Assembly (NCBI GenBank): GCA_031552845.1
Contig: JAVBMC010000080.1
Coordinates: 1 to 14,262 of the forward strand
Direction of reading: 5' to 3'
Length of the DNA stretch: 14,262 nt
Origin: JAVBMC01 sp031552845
GTDB lineage: Bacteria > Verrucomicrobiota > Kiritimatiellia > RFP12 > DVOR01
Each line of letters begins with the position of its first letter. Position 1 is the first letter of the stretch. The position numbers and the translations under genes are program-made. Positions 7,353 to 14,262 of the stretch are shown here, one piece after another. The notes beneath the pieces were generated by a model. That model saw only the letters and a program-made list of their open reading frames with translations. It did no database searches and was not told the origin of the DNA.

Positions 7353-10300
7353 TCAAAATATGCGGAGGATCATTGGTTGGATAATCGTATCCCGGCGAAC
7401 TGTCAGGATTCCCGTTCCACTGAAATGCGCGTCATCAATGAACTCCGCACCGCTGCCGCTGGCCCCGTAGGTCCCGCGCGGCAATGAGTTCTCGAGATCG
7501 CCGACAAAGAGCATTTTACAAAACTCATTCACACCGGCCGGCAAATCCAACTTACCGGCAAAACCGCTGGTATCCTCAAAGATGATGTTTCTGTTGGACG
7601 AAAGTGCCCCACCCTTAGTCACACAGACTGTCGAACCACCGCCGACAATCCGCAAATCGCAATCAATCTTAGTGCCAACACTACCATCAATATAACCCAA
7701 GAAGAGCGTACCGTTATTGATGTAGATTGACCCGCGGATACCTGTCTGGTCATTCATCAACGACACCATACCGGCATTACCGAATACCAAATCGTCAGCC
7801 GCCGTGATTTTTGCGGCAATCTGATTTGGGCTGCCCCCTGTCCCGGTGGCATGCACATAGGCCGTACGCGGAAACACAATATTCCCAGCTATTTCTGGCG
7901 GTAAGTCATAGCGGCCAAGGTGGGTGCCGTTGTTGGCAAAAATCAAGCCGCCGCTGCTGATAATCAATGTGCGGTTTGTGCCTAAACATTGCCCTTTGTT
8001 GCTGCCTTGATTGTATTGGCTATTCATCAGAACCAGCGAATTGACAGTCACGTCGTTTTTCAGGATGATGTCTCCCCCGCCATTATACACGTTGAGCAAC
8101 GGTTCTGTCACATCCGCCAGCTTGAGCTTCGTTACCGCATTCGTACGAACCAGCCCGGTCTCATCGGCTGAGGTAAACGCATACGTCGAAGTCTTGGTTG
8201 GCGCCGGCCCGAACATCCATGGAATAATGGAGTTCACGCCACTATCAAAAGCTCCGCCGCCGCCAATAGCATGAGCGGCATAATTTGCAATTCGAGTGTA
8301 CGAACGTTGATTGTCGTTTTCTGCGGTAGCCTCCTGCATCCGAATCGTTCCTCGTCCCGGATGAATCAACTCTCCAACGTAGAACGTGTTCGTCGGATGA
8401 TCTGCCGCATTACGGGAAGCGACAATCAAACGATTCATACCACTGCCTACCGTCAGGCGGTCTGTACTGTTGGTAATTGCCGAAGACGCCCAAGCTTTGG
8501 CATCTTCAGACCGCAATTCCAATGTTCCGCCTTGCATCAGAATCTGACCAGGCAAGCGGTTGCCGGGATTACTGCTCGGCCCGCCATAATTGTGATTAAT
8601 ACCGGTGGCTACATAGCCGGCTGACTTGGGTATCTCAAGATCCGGTGAGACAAAGCCCAAAATCTCCAACACGCACCCGCCGAATGTGTTGGCGTAGAAC
8701 TGGAAGTTCGCATTACGGTCGTAACCGCTATGCCCGTAACCGTGCTCACGCAAAAGCCCCGTAAAACCGCTCCAATCACCGCTGATATTGAGCGCGTATG
8801 CGCTGTCGTTCCAAATCGTTCCGCCGCCGGTCACAACAACTTCGATCGTAAAATAAAAACGTGAATTGAGCGTACGAGAGTCATAAGGCTGTCCGTTAAC
8901 CACCCGGAACGTGATTCCCTCCGGAATGTCCAGCAGCAAACGGCGCCAGCCAAAATTCGCCATCTGCCAATAAGGGCCTCTGTCTTCACCGTTAAAGCCG
9001 CCGTCTACCGTTAAGTCGCTGCGTAAATTGATGCCCAAACAGGATTCAATATTCGCAGCCCCCATGTTCAGGAGGGTTGTGACATTTGTTCCGCCGCAGG
9101 TCGCCTTGATGAATGCAGGCTCGCCATCTGTGCGGCGGAATGTCAACGCGCCCCCGGCATCACGTACGCTTTCCAATTGTGTCGTACCATCTACATTTCC
9201 AAAATGCCCTACATACAAGCCACCAAGATTACAATCCTTAGCACCAATCATGAAAGTCACTGACTTGCGGTTGGTGGTCAACACCATAGCGATATCATCG
9301 GGACTCTGCGGAAAACCGGCGTAACCCGGGTGCGACAAACACTCCCAGTTCGCGTCGCTCTCCCACTGCGGGTTCCCTGATGGTTTTTCAAAATAACGGA
9401 ATACTTTGCCATTACCAATTGCCGGCGGAACGACCGTCATGTTTGCCCGTGCGACCGCATAAGATCCGGTGAAAGTATTCTGCCACAACTCAATACCTGT
9501 ACCGCCCGGTGAAAGCGCCCGTACAGAAACGCCGTCATCCTGCAGCTGCGCAACCGAGGCGTTGAGTACGCGGTAATAACTCCCGGGCATCAGCAGCGGC
9601 GGCAATGAACCTTGATCGTCCGTGTCAAATAGAAAGAGTCCAAAGTCTCCCGCTTGACCGGCCGTATAAATGTTTTGTCCGCCCGAAACAGCCTGCTGAA
9701 AGATTTCTGTTGTCAGAGCAGCGGCGCTCAAAGTACCTGTCACCACAAACTTTACAGTGTGTCCGCCGATAAGTGTCCCTAAGCTCCCCGTGAACTTCTG
9801 TGCCGATGTAACATTCGGCCAAGTTTGTACAGACACATCATCCAACAGCAATTCAACATTCAGCGACACTCCGCTTTCAATACTCATCAAGGACAGGAAC
9901 ACATCAGTTCCGTTGCTGGTGTTAAGTGCGCCAATACCTGAGAACACATAAGGCTGCGACGCGGTTTGCAATACCTGCGCATCCGTTACGAATTCAAATG
10001 ACTCGCCCCAGACATTCTCTAACCGCAAGCGGACAAAATACTGCGTGCTTGGCGACAGACTCGTCACCGTAGTGCCCCCAACGACCGGCAGTCCGCCGGT
10101 CACATCGGTTCCGGCCAAGGTCTGCTGAACATCACTAAAGTCCGCCTGCGTGGCAACCTCGACCCAAACCTTTGTGCACTCTTGCGCACCGAGGCCATAA
10201 TCTGTAATCTGATAATCAACCGCGAAACTATTGAAGCCGATATTCATCAACATGAAAGCACCACTTGGTGCCGACGGTGCCAGTGTTGTAAAAGTTGAGA

Positions 10301-11519
10301 CTTCGGATACGCCCAAAATACTCGTATCCGTCACACCCTTCGCACGTACATAGTACGTAGTGGTATGATCCAGATCGCCGACTAAAATGTCAGCGAATAC
10401 GCCGGGAATAGAGGCAACTGCAGTTGCCACAGGAACAGTCTTGAAAATCTGCGTCATCTCTGGATCTGTAGCGAACTCCAAAGAGGCATCCACATAACTG
10501 GCATCCAACCCCAATTGCTCGATGCCAACCGTCAGGACGAGATTCGTATATTCAACCGTATCAATCGACTGCCATAGTACAGGCTCAGTTGAACATTGAA
10601 ATGGTGCCAGCCATTCATAAAACACACCATTAGCGTCCGTCCCCTCCAAATAAACCCCGCACCAAGGTTCTTCAGATGATAAATCCGCAATCGGTAACGT
10701 CAACGTATACGTCTGTTCGCCGGCCGCAATTTCCAGCGTCTGTGAAACTTCCCCCCAAGCATCCGGATCTTCGCCGCCGTTCACATCGCTCAGCCAAACT
10801 GTCAGACTAGCTGCAACAGGTGCGTGCGTCATCACGTCAACAGCGATTGCACCATCCAACGCCCTCAGCCCGCTCAACCTGACAAACGACTCCGATGTTG
10901 CTGTCCGCAAAAACGTCATGCTGCCATCATCAATAATCGGGCTCCATGATTCTTTGGGAGCCTGCTCGGTCCACCCGAGCGTGTTGTAGGCCAACCCTAA
11001 ATCATTTCCCCACGTCCCACCGGTGGGTCCCTTGCCGCCCGTGCCATCCCAAATGCAAACTTCAATCGGCACCCACCCTGTGGCCGCCGCTGTAAAGTTC
11101 GTCGAAACAAACGCGGTGTGAGTCCCGTTAGAAATCCATTGCACTCCATCGATATGAATAGTTGCGCCATCGTCCAACTGTTTGCCGAAAGCATAGGTTG
11201 TCCCAGCCTCTAAGTAGATCTGGCCGGCATAACCAAAGGTAGTTCTTTGCTTGTTCCAGTTCCAAACCAGACCAGACCATTGATTGCTATAACTGTTGGC
11301 TGCGGCCGCATATCCGCTCTCATCTGTTTTGATGTTTGCCATGACAACTCCGGGAATCCGATCGGACGTACTGCTGGCAATAATCTCCGGCGTCAGCGTA
11401 CCGAAGGGCTTTACATCCGTATCAAATTTAGCTTGGATCAACCCCGGGCGGTAAACGGTAGCCTCTGCACAAAACACGCTCAATACAAAAACGGCTATCC
11501 ACGCGAAATGCTTTTTCAT
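7353..11519 (-). CDS. Giant secreted PA14/FN3/beta-helix protein, paralog 2
   Basis: This 1388-aa protein is colinear over its whole length with the next gene downstream, its tandem paralog. Roughly half or more of the residues are identical by eye. The signal peptide is MKKHFAWIAVFVLSVFCAEA. The PA14 region shows YAGQIYLEAG and LDDGATIHIDG. FN3-like strands appear as TTYYVRAKG and TQYFVRLRL. The beta-helix-like half carries ISGDWSGFTGL, NNGTLFLG and the closing HFSGTGILTV, ending in ILRIF. No outer-membrane barrel, sortase signal or lipobox is visible, so how it is retained at the surface is unknown. An in-frame ATG 7 codons upstream (11540) is rejected, because the ATG at 11517-11519 has AAGGGG 6 nt before it and directly begins the signal peptide. 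It has its own promoter, just past the end of the regulator gene. Likely function is glycan or surface binding (inference). Confidence 0.85.
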   Translation of the reverse strand: MKKHFAWIAVFVLSVFCAEATVYRPGLIQAKFDTDVKPFGTLTPEIIASSTSDRIPGVVMANIKTDESGYAAAANSYSNQWSGLVWNWNKQRTTFGYAGQIYLEAGTTYAFGKQLDDGATIHIDGVQWISNGTHTAFVSTNFTAAATGWVPIEVCIWDGTGGKGPTGGTWGNDLGLAYNTLGWTEQAPKESWSPIIDDGSMTFLRTATSESFVRLSGLRALDGAIAVDVMTHAPVAASLTVWLSDVNGGEDPDAWGEVSQTLEIAAGEQTYTLTLPIADLSSEEPWCGVYLEGTDANGVFYEWLAPFQCSTEPVLWQSIDTVEYTNLVLTVGIEQLGLDASYVDASLEFATDPEMTQIFKTVPVATAVASIPGVFADILVGDLDHTTTYYVRAKGVTDTSILGVSEVSTFTTLAPSAPSGAFMLMNIGFNSFAVDYQITDYGLGAQECTKVWVEVATQADFSDVQQTLAGTDVTGGLPVVGGTTVTSLSPSTQYFVRLRLENVWGESFEFVTDAQVLQTASQPYVFSGIGALNTSNGTDVFLSLMSIESGVSLNVELLLDDVSVQTWPNVTSAQKFTGSLGTLIGGHTVKFVVTGTLSAAALTTEIFQQAVSGGQNIYTAGQAGDFGLFLFDTDDQGSLPPLLMPGSYYRVLNASVAQLQDDGVSVRALSPGGTGIELWQNTFTGSYAVARANMTVVPPAIGNGKVFRYFEKPSGNPQWESDANWECLSHPGYAGFPQSPDDIAMVLTTNRKSVTFMIGAKDCNLGGLYVGHFGNVDGTTQLESVRDAGGALTFRRTDGEPAFIKATCGGTNVTTLLNMGAANIESCLGINLRSDLTVDGGFNGEDRGPYWQMANFGWRRLLLDIPEGITFRVVNGQPYDSRTLNSRFYFTIEVVVTGGGTIWNDSAYALNISGDWSGFTGLLREHGYGHSGYDRNANFQFYANTFGGCVLEILGFVSPDLEIPKSAGYVATGINHNYGGPSSNPGNRLPGQILMQGGTLELRSEDAKAWASSAITNSTDRLTVGSGMNRLIVASRNAADHPTNTFYVGELIHPGRGTIRMQEATAENDNQRSYTRIANYAAHAIGGGGAFDSGVNSIIPWMFGPAPTKTSTYAFTSADETGLVRTNAVTKLKLADVTEPLLNVYNGGGDIILKNDVTVNSLVLMNSQYNQGSNKGQCLGTNRTLIISSGGLIFANNGTHLGRYDLPPEIAGNIVFPRTAYVHATGTGGSPNQIAAKITAADDLVFGNAGMVSLMNDQTGIRGSIYINNGTLFLGYIDGSVGTKIDCDLRIVGGGSTVCVTKGGALSSNRNIIFEDTSGFAGKLDLPAGVNEFCKMLFVGDLENSLPRGTYGASGSGAEFIDDAHFSGTGILTVRRDTIIQPMILRIF

Positions 11520-11564
11520 GGCCTTCCCCTTCTTGAACATTCGGAACCACTATTCACGTTAGCG

Positions 11565-11594
11565 ATTATAGCATCAGTCCGCCGCAAAAAGCAA
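11565..11594 (-). promoter_or_regulatory. Sigma70-type promoter P2 for paralog 2
   Basis: On the minus strand, a -35 box TTGCTT (11589-11594) and a perfect -10 TATAAT (11565-11570) are separated by 18 bp. The -10 lies 46 nt upstream of the paralog 2 start codon, so the leader is about 39 nt. The spacer matches that of P1 at only about 10 of 18 positions, although box positions and the adjoining operator are kept. Confidence 0.8.
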
Positions 11595-11630
11595 TTGTGG
11601 TTCTTGCAAAACGGATTGTAATTTTAGCAA
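11593..11630 (-). promoter_or_regulatory. Predicted AraC/XylR-type operator upstream of paralog 2
   Basis: Two minus-strand half-sites of the form TTGC-N8-CAAT are present. The distal one is TTGCTAAAATTACAATC (11614-11630) and the proximal one is TTGCAAGAACCACAATT (11593-11609). They repeat with a 21-bp period, and the proximal one overlaps the -35 (11589-11594) by 2 bp, exactly as at the other paralog. The distal half-site lies over the last codons and stop (11624-11626) of the regulator gene, so that stretch would be both coding and regulatory. Binding by the adjacent regulator is inferred from geometry and proximity. Confidence 0.7.
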
Positions 11631-12796
11631 TTGCTACCGGCGTCGGCCCGACGGTATCGGTCAGGTGATAATCCAAACGCCGCTCTAAAGGAGTTATTAA
11701 AGTATTGTGGAGAGGAAAAACCGCTGGCCTCTGATATCTTTTCGATGGAAAGCGAACTCGTCTTTAAAAGCCGAACCGCCTCTTCCAAACGCAAGCGGAT
11801 GATCTCCTGCTTGACCGTTGTCCCCAGCGTTGTTCTGAAAACACTCTCCACCAACGTATGCGACAGCTTGAGGAAGTCGAACACCTCGTTAGCCGTAATA
11901 CCCCGCGTATAATTGCGGTTGATAAACAGCAGCGCATCCGAAAGCCACCGCGGCTCCACAGGAAAAACCTCTGTCGACCGCCGTTCCGTCAATCCCCTTG
12001 GCGGCACCAGCACGTTCACCGCCTTCACGTCTGCGTCAGCCATCCGCGCCGCCAACAGCCGCACCGCCTGCCTTCCCACCTCAAACGCATTCGGATCAAT
12101 GCTCGACAACGACGGCGATGTGAACCCGCAAAGCAGCGTGTCATTATCCACTCCCAACACCGCCACCTGCCCCGGCACAGCCAACTCAGCCGTCCGGCAC
12201 AACACCGCCACCTGATACGCCCGGATATCATGACAGCAAAAGATCGCAACCGGCTTGGGCAAATCCTCAAGCCACCGCATCAACCGCCGGGCGTCTACTC
12301 CCAAATCCACCTGCTCATGATTGATGATGCGCGACAACAGCCGCGTGCTCGGCCTCTCCGATCCTGTGAACCGCTCACACGAAAACCCCTTCCCCGCCAG
12401 CTCCGCCTTAAACGCATCCCCCCGCGCATCCGAAAAACGCACCCCCTCATACCCGCAATATGCGAAGTGCCGGAACCGCCGCGCCAGAAAGTTCCGCGCC
12501 GCCAAACGCCCGACAGCCACATGATCGCTATCCGCCAACGGAATGCCCTCATACTGCTGCAGGCCAAATATATCAACAGCCGGCACGCCCTTCTGCCGCA
12601 CCGCCTCTGCGGCGGCATCATCCAATATTCGCACGATCAAACCGTCAAACCCGCTCAGCCGCTCAATCTCCCTTGCGCCGTCCCCATCGATCAAACGCAA
12701 TTCCCACCCCTCGCGTGCGGCAGCCTCCGCAGCAATGCCCTCACAAAGAGCCCGCCCATACGCCCGCGACTTCTCAACTAAAACAGCAACTCTCAC
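11624..12796 (-). CDS. XylR-type transcriptional regulator (LacI-like sensor plus AraC HTH)
   Basis: This 390-aa cytoplasmic regulator has an N-terminal sugar-binding sensor of the LacI/periplasmic-binding type (about 1-265) but no LacI headpiece. Typical XylR-family strings are VAVLVEKSRAYGRALCEGI at the start, then PVAIFCCHDIRAYQVA, VAVLGVDNDTLLCG and SPSLSSIDPN. The C-terminal AraC domain (about 284-383) has two helix-turn-helix units; the second is marked by ISEASGFSSPQYFNNSFR and GLSPDRYR. The open frame extends to 13003, but I chose the GTG at 12794-12796. It has GGGGGAG 6 nt upstream, and family similarity begins there, giving the family's usual length. It likely binds a sugar and activates the next two promoters, where matching tandem operators are seen. 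The exact sugar is unknown; xylR is a family name here, not an orthology claim. It is divergent from the CBM48 gene. Confidence 0.88.
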   Translation of the reverse strand: MRVAVLVEKSRAYGRALCEGIAAEAAAREGWELRLIDGDGAREIERLSGFDGLIVRILDDAAAEAVRQKGVPAVDIFGLQQYEGIPLADSDHVAVGRLAARNFLARRFRHFAYCGYEGVRFSDARGDAFKAELAGKGFSCERFTGSERPSTRLLSRIINHEQVDLGVDARRLMRWLEDLPKPVAIFCCHDIRAYQVAVLCRTAELAVPGQVAVLGVDNDTLLCGFTSPSLSSIDPNAFEVGRQAVRLLAARMADADVKAVNVLVPPRGLTERRSTEVFPVEPRWLSDALLFINRNYTRGITANEVFDFLKLSHTLVESVFRTTLGTTVKQEIIRLRLEEAVRLLKTSSLSIEKISEASGFSSPQYFNNSFRAAFGLSPDRYRRADAGSNC

Positions 12797-12806
12797 AATT
12801 AACTCC

Positions 12807-12822
12807 CCCGCCTTCGCGCGGG
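12807..12822 (-). promoter_or_regulatory. Small GC hairpin at the regulator's ribosome-binding site
   Basis: In the leader just before the chosen GTG start, CCCGC and GCGGG can pair around a 6-nt loop. The 3' arm overlaps the G-run that forms the Shine-Dalgarno, so folding could limit translation. The stem is only 5 bp and may be chance in GC-rich sequence. Confidence 0.25.
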
Positions 12823-12910
12823 ATAATTTTAACAAAAAAGCCGAGATGCCCCAAATCAAGGCGCTTTGCCCCATTTCCAACCGCTTCCAAAACTCGTCGC
12901 ACAAACAAAG

Positions 12911-12942
12911 CCGTAAACCTCCCTTAAATAAAACCCGTAAAC
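12911..12942 (+). repeat. Direct repeat CCGTAAAC upstream of the CBM48 gene promoter
   Basis: CCGTAAAC occurs at 12911-12918 and again at 12935-12942, a 24-bp period. Extending each copy to 13 nt keeps 11 of 13 positions. The second copy ends about 14 bp before the -35 of the divergent plus-strand promoter, so it could be a regulator site in the regulator/CBM48 intergenic region. No function is demonstrated by the sequence alone. Confidence 0.4.
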
Positions 12943-12956
12943 TTGCCCAAAATACA

Positions 12957-12985
12957 TTGCGTTTGGAAACCTCTTTTGCTATACT
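12957..12985 (+). promoter_or_regulatory. Sigma70 promoter of the CBM48 protein gene
   Basis: A -35 box TTGCGT (12957-12962) and a -10 box TATACT (12980-12985) are separated by the ideal 17 bp. Predicted transcription starts near 12992, giving a leader of about 37 nt with the Shine-Dalgarno AAAGGAG at 13015-13021. This is among the strongest promoter matches in the window and suggests robust expression. Confidence 0.8.
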
Positions 12986-13028
12986 GCTGCCGGTAGATAA
13001 CAATGATACTCTAGAAAGGAGTCAAAAA

Positions 13029-13364
13029 ATGAAAGTTAAAAAGGCTACTGAACCCAAATCTGCCCCTGCTAAAAAGGTGGCAAAACCCGCAGCCCGCGCG
13101 AAAACAACCCGCGTCACCTTTGCCGTCCGCGCTGAAGTCGGCAGCACTGTTTACATTGCCGGATCCTTCAACGATTGGGACCCCGCCAGCAAGAAGCTCG
13201 TCGACAAAACCGGCGACGGCTACTACACCATTGCCATGACCCTCGCCCCCGGCGCCTACGAATACAAATTCGTCATCAACGGCACCTGGTGCGCCGATCC
13301 CGAATGCGCCGAGTGGGTCCAGAACGACATGGGCACGCTCAACAGCGTCAAGCGCATCCCCTAA
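13029..13364 (+). CDS. Small CBM48 (AMPK-type glycogen-binding) domain protein
   Basis: This 111-aa protein has no signal peptide, so it is cytoplasmic. Residues 1-29 are a basic Lys/Ala/Pro tail (8 Lys, 2 Arg) resembling histone H1-like linkers. Residues about 30-111 form one CBM48/isoamylase-early-set domain. The diagnostic pieces are VYIAGSFNDWDP, a GDGYYTI strand, and GAYEYKFVINGTW followed by the acidic ADPECAEW and NDMGTLNSV. In the family these aromatics bind alpha-glucan such as glycogen. No catalytic domain is attached, so it would act as a free glycogen-binding module, possibly tethering or sensing glycogen. The ATG at 13029 has AAAGGAG 7 nt upstream and a consensus promoter before it. 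It is divergent from the XylR-type regulator. Domain identity is firm; cellular role is unknown. Confidence 0.9.
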   Translation: MKVKKATEPKSAPAKKVAKPAARAKTTRVTFAVRAEVGSTVYIAGSFNDWDPASKKLVDKTGDGYYTIAMTLAPGAYEYKFVINGTWCADPECAEWVQNDMGTLNSVKRIP

Positions 13365-13377
13365 ACACGTTGCAAAC

Positions 13378-13410
13378 AAAAGGGCGGATGCACACGTATC
13401 CGTTCCTTTT
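13378..13410 (+). terminator. Possible intrinsic terminator after the CBM48 gene
   Basis: An interrupted inverted repeat is seen: AAAAGG (13378-13383) with CCTTTT (13405-13410), and CGGAT (13385-13389) with ATCCG (13398-13402). The loop is 8 nt, and there is a G opposite TT internal mismatch. The final T-run is part of the stem. It starts 13 nt past the stop codon and looks near-symmetric, so it could work in either direction. If it terminates well, the next gene would depend on readthrough, since only 19 nt remain before its start. Confidence 0.45.
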
Positions 13411-13429
13411 GCACCCCCAACACAGCCGC

Positions 13430-14107
13430 ATGAAGACTAACCGTATCGGAATCATCGGGGCAGGACGCTTTGGCGAAGCACTCGTCCAAGGCTTCGCCGA
13501 AAAAGGCGTAGAAATCCTCCTCATCGACACCAACCGCGAAAAGATCCGCGAGCTCTCCGAATACGTCACCAAAGCCATCGAAGGCGACGCCACCAACGTG
13601 CGCACCCTCGAAGAAGCCGGCTTCCAAGAATGCGACACCGTTGTCGTCGCCATCGGCAGCAACCTCGAAGGCAGCATCATGGCCACCGCCAGCTGTAAAG
13701 AACTCGGCGTCCCCAACGTCGTCGCCAAAGCCGTCAGCGACATCCACGGCAAAGTCCTCAAACGCGTCGGGGCCGACATCGTCGTACACCCCAACCGCGA
13801 CCGCGCCCAACGCCTCGCCCGCTCCCTCCTCAGCCGCAGCCCCGTCGACCTCTTCGAAATCTCCGACGGCTTCAGCATCGCCGAAGTCCTCGTCCCCGAG
13901 ACCCTCATCGACAAAACCCTTGCCGAAGCCGCCGTCCGCCAAACCCACGGCATCACCATTCTCGCCATCCGCCGCATGGCTGAAGACCCCACCCTCCCCC
14001 GCGCCGTCATCATCGCCACTGCTGAAGAAAAACTCCTCGCAGACGACCGCCTCCTCATCTTCGGGCCCGACAAACGCATCGACGACTTCGCCGCCAGCGG
14101 TGAATAA
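13430..14107 (+). CDS. TrkA/KtrA-type potassium uptake regulatory (RCK) protein
   Basis: This 225-aa cytoplasmic protein has the size of a single-RCK KtrA-type subunit; classical two-repeat TrkA is about twice as long. The N-terminal Rossmann domain shows the GxGxxG NAD-binding loop in RIGIIGAGRFGEALV. An acidic residue ends the second strand (LLIDTNREK), followed by GDATN and DTVVVAIGSN. The TrkA-C domain covers about 135-220. The family gates a TrkH/KtrB potassium channel in response to nucleotides; no channel gene is visible here. An upstream in-frame ATG (13388) lies inside the hairpin at 13378-13410 and would add 14 unrelated residues, so 13430 is preferred, although no clear Shine-Dalgarno precedes it. 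Codons are strongly C-ending, unlike the minus-strand block. The next gene starts 22 nt downstream. Confidence 0.88.
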   Translation: MKTNRIGIIGAGRFGEALVQGFAEKGVEILLIDTNREKIRELSEYVTKAIEGDATNVRTLEEAGFQECDTVVVAIGSNLEGSIMATASCKELGVPNVVAKAVSDIHGKVLKRVGADIVVHPNRDRAQRLARSLLSRSPVDLFEISDGFSIAEVLVPETLIDKTLAEAAVRQTHGITILAIRRMAEDPTLPRAVIIATAEEKLLADDRLLIFGPDKRIDDFAASGE

Positions 14108-14129
14108 CTCCCGTCAGGACGACCAACCT

Positions 14130-14262
14130 ATGTCCGGGCACCGACTCCTGCGCACTGCAGCCCTTCTCCTCCTCACCCTCCTCGGTGCCTGCCGCCAAGA
14201 CCCGCCCCCCGCCCAAATCAATTGGTTCGTCATGGGCACCACCGCCAGCATCGCCGTCCCCG
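14130..14262 (+). CDS. apbE: ApbE-type FAD:protein FMN transferase lipoprotein, 5' end
   Basis: The 44 visible residues begin with a lipoprotein signal peptide: a short basic region, a Leu-rich core and the lipobox LGAC, with Cys at residue 21. After a short PPP-containing linker comes FVMGTTASIAVP, the N-terminal signature of the ApbE family (MGT-T followed by a beta strand). ApbE proteins flavinylate partners such as RnfG and NqrC on the outer face of the inner membrane. The ATG at 14130 has AGGA 10 nt upstream and follows the RCK gene by 22 nt, suggesting co-transcription. The gene runs off the window, so catalytic residues cannot be checked. Confidence 0.75.
   Translation, partial: MSGHRLLRTAALLLLTLLGACRQDPPPAQINWFVMGTTASIAVP

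Noticed and set aside
2971..11519. Classical type V autotransporters
   Set aside because: The passenger-like half suggests it, but neither protein has a C-terminal beta-barrel of about 250-300 residues; Gly/Asn-rich repeats run almost to the last residue.
11858..12781. 307-codon plus-strand open frame opposite the regulator
   Set aside because: The translation is rich in Arg, Pro, His and Gln with no recognisable fold, and it is antisense to a clear XylR/AraC-type protein.
12797..13003. 69-residue N-terminal extension of the regulator from the TTG at 13001-13003
   Set aside because: It crosses the divergent CBM48 promoter, has no family similarity, and the GTG at 12794-12796 has a much better ribosome-binding site and gives the family's normal length.
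1..14262. tRNA, rRNA, CRISPR array, insertion sequence or attachment site
   Set aside because: No cloverleaf with a TTCGA-type arm, regularly spaced repeats, transposase-like protein, or paired terminal inverted repeats were seen on reading either strand.

Overview
The window most likely comes from a polysaccharide-degrading Gram-negative bacterium of the PVC group, perhaps Kiritimatiellota or Lentisphaerota. The reasons are very large secreted PA14/fibronectin/beta-helix proteins, a XylR-type regulator (LacI-like sensor plus AraC DNA-binding domain), and a small CBM48 protein. This placement is inference from protein style; there is no rRNA or marker gene here.

Layout. Positions 3-89 (+) look like the 3' end of an unidentified gene. 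Next comes a four-gene minus-strand block, read right to left: a XylR-type regulator (12796-11624), a 1388-aa secreted PA14/FN3/beta-helix protein (11519-7353), its 1387-aa tandem paralog (7134-2971), and a 919-aa secreted glycoside-hydrolase-like protein (2948-189). The block ends in a strong rho-independent terminator (123-162). Divergently on the plus strand lie a 111-aa CBM48 glycogen-binding-domain protein with a good sigma70 promoter (13029-13364), a TrkA/KtrA-type RCK potassium-channel regulator (13430-14107), and the 5' end of an ApbE-type lipoprotein (14130 to the window edge).

The main new observation is regulatory. Both giant paralogs have the same promoter layout: -35 and -10 boxes with an 18-bp spacer, preceded by two direct-repeat half-sites TTGC-N8-CAAT exactly 21 bp apart. 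The promoter-proximal half-site overlaps the -35 by 2 bp. This is the geometry of AraC-family class II activation, and a XylR/AraC-type regulator is the adjacent gene. A poorer single half-site lies at the -35 of the CBM48 gene.

Working model (inference): the regulator senses a carbohydrate. It then activates two surface or secreted adhesin-like PA14 proteins and a co-transcribed secreted carbohydrate-active enzyme. This would be a compact glycan-use locus with no SusC/SusD genes in view. The trkA-apbE end looks like unrelated housekeeping sequence, with strongly C-ending codons.
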